Assembly (NCBI GenBank): GCA_947072805.1
Contig: CAMTJK010000098.1
Coordinates: forward strand, 1-11,327
Direction: 5' to 3'
DNA from: an uncultured Prevotella sp.
GTDB taxonomy: Bacteria > Bacteroidota > Bacteroidia > Bacteroidales > Bacteroidaceae
Length of the DNA: 11,327 bases
Each line of letters starts with the position of its first letter. The first letter of the stretch is position 1. Positions 8,544 to 11,327 of the stretch are shown here, piece after piece. The position numbers were made by a program, and so were the translations under genes. Below the pieces are notes generated by a model, which was not told the origin of the DNA, did not search any database, and saw nothing but the letters and a program-made list of their open reading frames with translations.

Positions 8544-10238
8544 TTATTTCTTTGTAGTGTTGTTGTCTTTCTCTCTTATCTCCACGCGGCGTATCTTTCC
8601 GCTGATAGTTTTAGGCAGTTCGTCCACGAACTCTATTATTCTTGGATATTTGTAGGGTGCTGTTTCGTGCTTCACGTGGTCCTGCAGTTCCTTTACGAGT
8701 TCGTCGCCGGCTTTGTCTTTCCAGTCGGCATGCAGCACCACCGTAGCCTTTACCACCATTCCTCTTATGTCGTCGGGTACGCCGGTAATGGCACACTCCA
8801 CTACGGCGGGATGCGTCATGAGTGCGCTTTCCACCTCGAACGGTCCTATGCGGTAGCCGCTGCTCTTTATCACGTCGTCTATGCGTCCCACAAACCAGTA
8901 GTAGCCGTCTTCGTCACGCCATGCCACGTCGCCGGTGTGGTACATTCCGTCGTGCCATGCCTGCCTTGTAAGCTCTTCGTCGCGATAGTATTCCTTGAAG
9001 AGTCCCAGCGGACAGTGTGTCTTTCCCACTGCGCCCCTTGCCCCTTTGCCGGTGTGTATCACTATCTCGCCTTTCTCTCCGTCTTCGCAAGGCGTTCCGT
9101 CGCTCTTTATCAGGTCTATGTCGTACTGCGGATTGGGCAGACCCATCGAGCCGGGCTTCGGCGTTGTCCAGGGCATTGTGCCGAGGGTCATTGTCGTCTC
9201 GGTCTGTCCGAAGCCCTCCATCAGCCTTATCCCCGTCAGTTCGTGGAAGCGGTCGTACACGGCAGGGTTGAGAGCCTCGCCTGCCGTTGTGCAGTATTGC
9301 AGCGACGAGAGGTCATATTTCGAGAAGTCCTCGTGTATCATGAAGCGGTACACCGTGGGTGGTGCGCAGAACGATGTTATGCGGTATTTCTCTATCTGCC
9401 TCAGCATCTTGTCGGCTGTAAACTTCTCGTGGTCGAACACGAACACCGTGGCACCGGCAAACCACTGTCCGTAGAGTTTTCCCCATACAGCCTTTCCCCA
9501 TCCCGTGTCGGCGACGGTAAGGTGTATGCTGCCCGGTTTCAGGTTGTGCCAGAACACTCCGGTAGTGAGGTGTCCGAGGGCATAGAGGAAGTTGTGTGCC
9601 ACCATCTTCGGTTCGCCGCTCGTTCCGCTGGTAAAGTACATGAGCATGGTGTCGTCGTTGTCGTTTACGTGAGCCGGGCGGCAGAATGCGGGAGCCGTCT
9701 CCCATTCCTCGTGCCAGTCGTGGAAACCCTCCGCCTTTTTCGGTCCTACGCTTATCAGCGTCTTTACCGTGGGACTGTCGGGCAGTGCCTCCTTTATCTG
9801 TGTCATTACGTAGTCTTCTCCCACGCACACTATGGCTTTCACTCCCGCCCTTGTGTTGCGGTACACTATGTCGTGCCGTGTCAGCATGTGTGTGGCGGGT
9901 ATTGCTACGGCACCTATCTTGTGGAGTGCGAGCATGGAGAGCCAGAACTCGTAGCGTCGTTTCAGTATGAGCATCACCATGTCGCCGTGCCCGATGCCCA
10001 GTTGCATGAACCAGGCGGCGGTGCGGTCGGTAAGAGTTTTCAGCTCGCCGAAGGTGAATTTGCGGCATTCCCCTTCGTCCGTGCTCCATATAAGGGCTGT
10101 CTTGTCGGGTTCTTCGGCTGCCATCACGTCCATCACGTCGTATGCAAAGTTGAAGTTCTCCGGTATCTTGAAGTGCAGGTTTTCTATAAAATCATCCTGC
10201 GATTTGAATTCTGTCTGGGTAAGAAATCTTTCTATCAT
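8544..10238 (-). CDS. AMP-forming acyl-CoA synthetase, medium-chain (ACSM-like) type
   Basis: The 564-residue product belongs to the ANL adenylating superfamily and should activate a carboxylic acid to acyl-AMP and then acyl-CoA. Seen: P-loop YFTSGTSGEPKM at 201-212; core motif GFGQTET at 342-348; YHTGD at 433-437; hinge region GRIDDVIKSSGYRIGPFE at 451-468; and the C-terminal catalytic lysine K548 in PKTISGKIRR. The residue before QTET is glycine (G344), where acetyl-CoA synthetase carries the tryptophan that restricts its pocket to acetate. By family knowledge this points to a larger substrate, such as a medium-chain, branched or aromatic acid. There is no signal peptide, so it should be cytoplasmic. 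It lies 80 bp after an HTH-cupin regulator gene and 22 bp before proB. Automatic annotation may call it acetyl-CoA synthetase; I consider that less likely. The exact substrate is unknown. Confidence 0.93.
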   Translation of the reverse strand: MIERFLTQTEFKSQDDFIENLHFKIPENFNFAYDVMDVMAAEEPDKTALIWSTDEGECRKFTFGELKTLTDRTAAWFMQLGIGHGDMVMLILKRRYEFWLSMLALHKIGAVAIPATHMLTRHDIVYRNTRAGVKAIVCVGEDYVMTQIKEALPDSPTVKTLISVGPKKAEGFHDWHEEWETAPAFCRPAHVNDNDDTMLMYFTSGTSGEPKMVAHNFLYALGHLTTGVFWHNLKPGSIHLTVADTGWGKAVWGKLYGQWFAGATVFVFDHEKFTADKMLRQIEKYRITSFCAPPTVYRFMIHEDFSKYDLSSLQYCTTAGEALNPAVYDRFHELTGIRLMEGFGQTETTMTLGTMPWTTPKPGSMGLPNPQYDIDLIKSDGTPCEDGEKGEIVIHTGKGARGAVGKTHCPLGLFKEYYRDEELTRQAWHDGMYHTGDVAWRDEDGYYWFVGRIDDVIKSSGYRIGPFEVESALMTHPAVVECAITGVPDDIRGMVVKATVVLHADWKDKAGDELVKELQDHVKHETAPYKYPRIIEFVDELPKTISGKIRRVEIREKDNNTTKK

Positions 10239-10270
10239 AGCGGTAGTGTATATATATAATAAGGTGTAGG

Positions 10271-10286
10271 CGGTGTGCTTTCACCG
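10271..10286. promoter_or_regulatory. Short hairpin in the regulator-ligase gap
   Basis: CGGTG (10271-10275) and CACCG (10282-10286) form a 5-bp inverted repeat with a 6-nt loop in the 80-bp gap between the regulator stop and the ligase start. On the transcribed strand no run of T follows it, so it is not a convincing intrinsic terminator. It could be an operator or an RNA element, or it could be chance. An AT-alternating tract (10248-10260) follows before the ligase ATG. Confidence 0.2.
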
Positions 10287-10318
10287 TTGTTGGAATAAGT
10301 GCTGTTCTCCGGTGTCTG

Positions 10319-10873
10319 TCAGTCCACCACCACGAGAAACTTCACCGGCTTTCCGTCGAGTGCTCTCATGCAGTGCGGTTGCGATGCGTCGAAGAATATG
10401 CTGTCTCCGGGTCCCAGTTCCATGACCTTGTCGCCTATTGTTATTTCCATTCTTCCCTCCACGATGTAGTCAAATTCCTGTCCGTCGTGAGCGTTCTTTC
10501 CGAAGTGCGCGTCGTCGGGCAGCGGGTCTACCTGTGTAAGGAAAGGGTCGAAGCGTCGTCCTCTGAAGCCCCCTGCAAGGCTTTGGTATTTGTAGCTTTT
10601 GCGCCTTTCCACCGCCATGCCCTTGCCGTTGCGTGTCAGGAAGTAGCTGTTCATGCGCGGTTCTTCGCCGAACATGAGCACGTCGAGAGCTATTCCGTAG
10701 CGGCGTGCTATCTTTGACAGGCGGTAGACCGACGGGTCAGCCTCGCCGGCTTCTATTTTAAGGTAATGTTCGGGAGTGATGCCGCAGAGTTCGGCAATCT
10801 CGTCCACCGGTATGTCGAGCACTTCACGCAGTCCGCGCAGACGCTCTCCGATTTGTTTGATAGCTTCATCCAT
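10319..10873 (-). CDS. HTH (Cro/C1-type) transcriptional regulator with C-terminal cupin domain
   Basis: The 184-residue product is a likely one-component, ligand-sensing regulator. Seen: a Cro/C1-type helix-turn-helix at about 9-64, with DEIAELCGITPEHYLKIEAG at 24-43 and DVLMFG at 64-69; a basic linker at 89-107; and a C-terminal cupin barrel at about 115-182 whose typical positions include H129 and E133 (AHDGQEFDYIVEGRMEI) and H167 (GDSIFFDASQPH). These could hold a metal or small ligand. The architecture is that of many HTH-cupin regulators of carboxylate or amine catabolism. The start at 10873 (MDEAIKQIGERL) is preferred; an in-frame ATG at 10912 lies upstream of the promoter -7 element and would not be transcribed from it. 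The gene precedes the acyl-CoA ligase gene on the same strand by 80 bp, so it probably controls that gene and perhaps itself. Ligand and operator are unknown. Confidence 0.9.
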   Translation of the reverse strand: MDEAIKQIGERLRGLREVLDIPVDEIAELCGITPEHYLKIEAGEADPSVYRLSKIARRYGIALDVLMFGEEPRMNSYFLTRNGKGMAVERRKSYKYQSLAGGFRGRRFDPFLTQVDPLPDDAHFGKNAHDGQEFDYIVEGRMEITIGDKVMELGPGDSIFFDASQPHCMRALDGKPVKFLVVVD

Positions 10874-10901
10874 AATTACAGTGTCTTGATTATTGTTTTT
10901 G

Positions 10902-10937
10902 CAAAAATACAAATAAACGTGGAATTATCCTTTCAAA
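10902..10937 (-). promoter_or_regulatory. Predicted Bacteroidota-type promoter for the regulator-ligase genes
   Basis: On the minus strand, TATTTTTG (10909 down to 10902) matches the Bacteroidota -7 consensus TAnnTTTG exactly. It would start transcription some 20-25 nt before the ATG at 10873. A TTTG (10937 down to 10934) could be the -33 element, but the spacer is 24 nt rather than the usual 19-21 or so, so that half is weak. The region is AT-rich and is the only clear promoter-like site I see on the minus strand ahead of the six-gene tract. Confidence 0.5.
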
Positions 10938-10952
10938 ATGTCAAAAATAAGT

Positions 10953-10972
10953 GTTCCAACGTTGTACGAACG
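10953..10972. promoter_or_regulatory. Small palindrome cluster upstream of the promoter, possible operator
   Basis: The perfect 8-bp palindrome CAACGTTG (10957-10964) lies inside an interval bounded by GTTC (10953-10956) and GAAC (10968-10971), and CGTT (10960-10963) is also repeated inverted as AACG (10969-10972). It lies about 45-60 bp upstream of the -7 element. This could be a binding site for the HTH-cupin protein or another dimeric regulator, but short palindromes arise by chance and I have no second copy to support it. Confidence 0.2.
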
Positions 10973-11000
10973 AAAGTTTACCTGTCGTTTTGTGTCTCAT

Positions 11001-11017
11001 GCCGCCTGCGGCGCCGC
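11001..11017. repeat. GC-rich foldback with three complementary arms
   Basis: GCCGC (11001-11005), GCGGC (11008-11012) and GCCGC (11013-11017) stand in a row, so the middle arm can pair with either neighbour. The GC-rich block stands out from its AT-rich surroundings. No T-run follows on the + strand. It may be a chance palindrome or part of a small structured element. Confidence 0.35.
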
Positions 11018-11180
11018 TTGTTTCGGTGGTCAGTACGTGCGGTAAAGGGTAGTTGTGGGTTCCATTGTAACCGATAAACGGAAAGATAATGAGCAAAAAG
11101 AGAGTTTGTATGTGCATAACAGTCTGATGACCGATTAGGGAATATGTGAGATTGCTGCCGTCACGGGCTCGTAACTGCAC

Positions 11181-11191
11181 TTAATGAAAGT
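11181..11191 (+). repeat. Direct repeat TTAATGAAAGT, copy 1
   Basis: This 11-bp sequence is repeated exactly at 11258-11268, 77 bp away, so the pair flanks the hairpin at 11211-11237. A 9-bp version, TTAATGAAA, also occurs at 63-71 in the other intergenic region of the window. Exact recurrence is seen directly; any function is unknown. Confidence 0.5.
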
Positions 11192-11210
11192 TAATTTGTA
11201 AAGATATTTG

Positions 11211-11237
11211 GTCGGATTTAACATTTTTAAATCCGGC
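11211..11237. repeat. Inverted repeat (10-bp stem, 7-nt loop)
   Basis: GTCGGATTTA (11211-11220) pairs with TAAATCCGGC (11228-11237) over ten positions, one of them a G-T wobble, around the loop ACATTTT (11221-11227). Neither side is followed by a clean T-run, so it is not a standard intrinsic terminator. It lies between two direct repeats, so it may be part of a regulatory or repetitive element. Confidence 0.55.
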
Positions 11238-11257
11238 ATTCTAGGTGTAAATTTTTG

Positions 11258-11268
11258 TTAATGAAAGT
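11258..11268 (+). repeat. Direct repeat TTAATGAAAGT, copy 2
   Basis: Exact second copy of the 11-bp repeat at 11181-11191, on the other side of the hairpin. It is preceded by TG, as is the shorter match at 61-71 (TGTTAATGAAA), which extends that pair to 11 bp. Confidence 0.5.
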
Positions 11269-11327
11269 GGGGTGATTTATGCTCCCGACGGGTCGAAAAA
11301 CCGTTACGTACGTGAGCTCATTGCGAT

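Larger units (their letters stand above)
10874..11327. other. Intergenic region without a supportable gene
   Basis: These 454 bases precede the regulator gene. They hold its predicted promoter, a small palindrome cluster (10953-10972), a GC-rich foldback (11001-11017) and the repeat/hairpin cluster (11181-11268). A minus-strand reading frame at 10941-11180 (79 codons, GTG start) encodes a hydrophobic stretch TLFLLIIFPFIGYNG, but it has no recognisable domain, runs up against the promoter region and is not called. I see no tRNA-like or rRNA-like sequence. The short frames open at the right edge are too small to judge. Confidence 0.6.

Noticed and set aside
8280..10259. 659-codon + strand reading frame
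   Set aside because: It lies antisense to the acyl-CoA ligase and the start of proB, both with complete family motifs. Its translation is rich in C, H, V and Y runs and has no recognisable domain, so it is a shadow frame caused by the codon use of the real genes.
10874..10912. Extended start for the HTH-cupin regulator
   Set aside because: The upstream ATG overlaps the predicted -7 element, and the added residues fall before the HTH domain with no family support.
11031..11075. Possible tRNA because of GGGTTCCA
   Set aside because: No acceptor stem, D-arm or anticodon arm can be formed around it on either strand.
11306..11320. ACGTACGT and TGAGCTCA palindromes near the right end
   Set aside because: Two adjoining 8-bp palindromes are expected by chance at this scale and have no further structure around them.
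11227..11325. Minus-strand frame entering from the right edge and ending at TAA 11227
   Set aside because: Thirty-two codons with no recognisable family. It could be the tail of an upstream gene with the hairpin near its stop, but nothing in the sequence supports coding.
11279..11327. Open + strand frame running off the right edge
   Set aside because: Sixteen codons starting MLPTGRKTVTYV give no recognisable family, and there is too little sequence to judge.

Overview
The window looks like chromosomal DNA of a member of the Bacteroidota, most likely Prevotellaceae or a close relative. The grounds are a Bacteroidota-type -7 promoter element (TAnnTTTG), no obvious Shine-Dalgarno sequences at any start, AT-rich intergenic DNA around more balanced coding DNA, and an AddB-like protein whose N-terminus is of the type I associate with Bacteroidota. 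The genus is an inference.

All six convincing genes lie on the minus strand and are transcribed from right to left. In order of transcription: a Cro/C1-type HTH regulator with a C-terminal cupin (10319-10873); an AMP-forming acyl-CoA synthetase of the medium-chain type (8544-10238); glutamate 5-kinase ProB (7442-8521); the AddA-like helicase/nuclease (4197-7445); the AddB-like PD-(D/E)XK nuclease with a predicted 4Fe-4S cluster (1255-4200); and an acyltransferase-3 family membrane protein (143-1258). The last four form a tight chain in which each start codon overlaps the preceding stop codon by 4 nt (TCAT on the + strand, ATGA on the coding strand, at 7442-7445, 4197-4200 and 1255-1258). The gaps before them are 22 bp (ligase to proB) and 80 bp (regulator to ligase), so one long transcript is possible. 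A good -7 element lies just before the regulator gene.

Functionally the tract joins three themes. The regulator and acyl-CoA ligase form a module in which the cupin may sense a small ligand and control carboxylate activation. ProB makes the first committed step of proline synthesis; its partner ProA is not in the window. AddA and AddB together make the double-strand-break resection helicase-nuclease used in RecA-dependent repair. The terminal membrane acyltransferase probably O-acylates a surface glycan. Nothing visible links these functions biochemically.

The right-hand 454 bp (10874-11327) contain no supportable gene, but hold the promoter, small palindromes, a GC-rich foldback, and a 10-bp-stem hairpin flanked by two copies of an 11-bp direct repeat. 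A shorter form of that repeat recurs in the left-hand intergenic region. I see no CRISPR array, tRNA, rRNA, insertion sequence or phage gene, and no convincing new defence or mobile system. The most unusual points are the proB-addA-addB-acyltransferase coupling and the repeat/hairpin cluster at the right edge.
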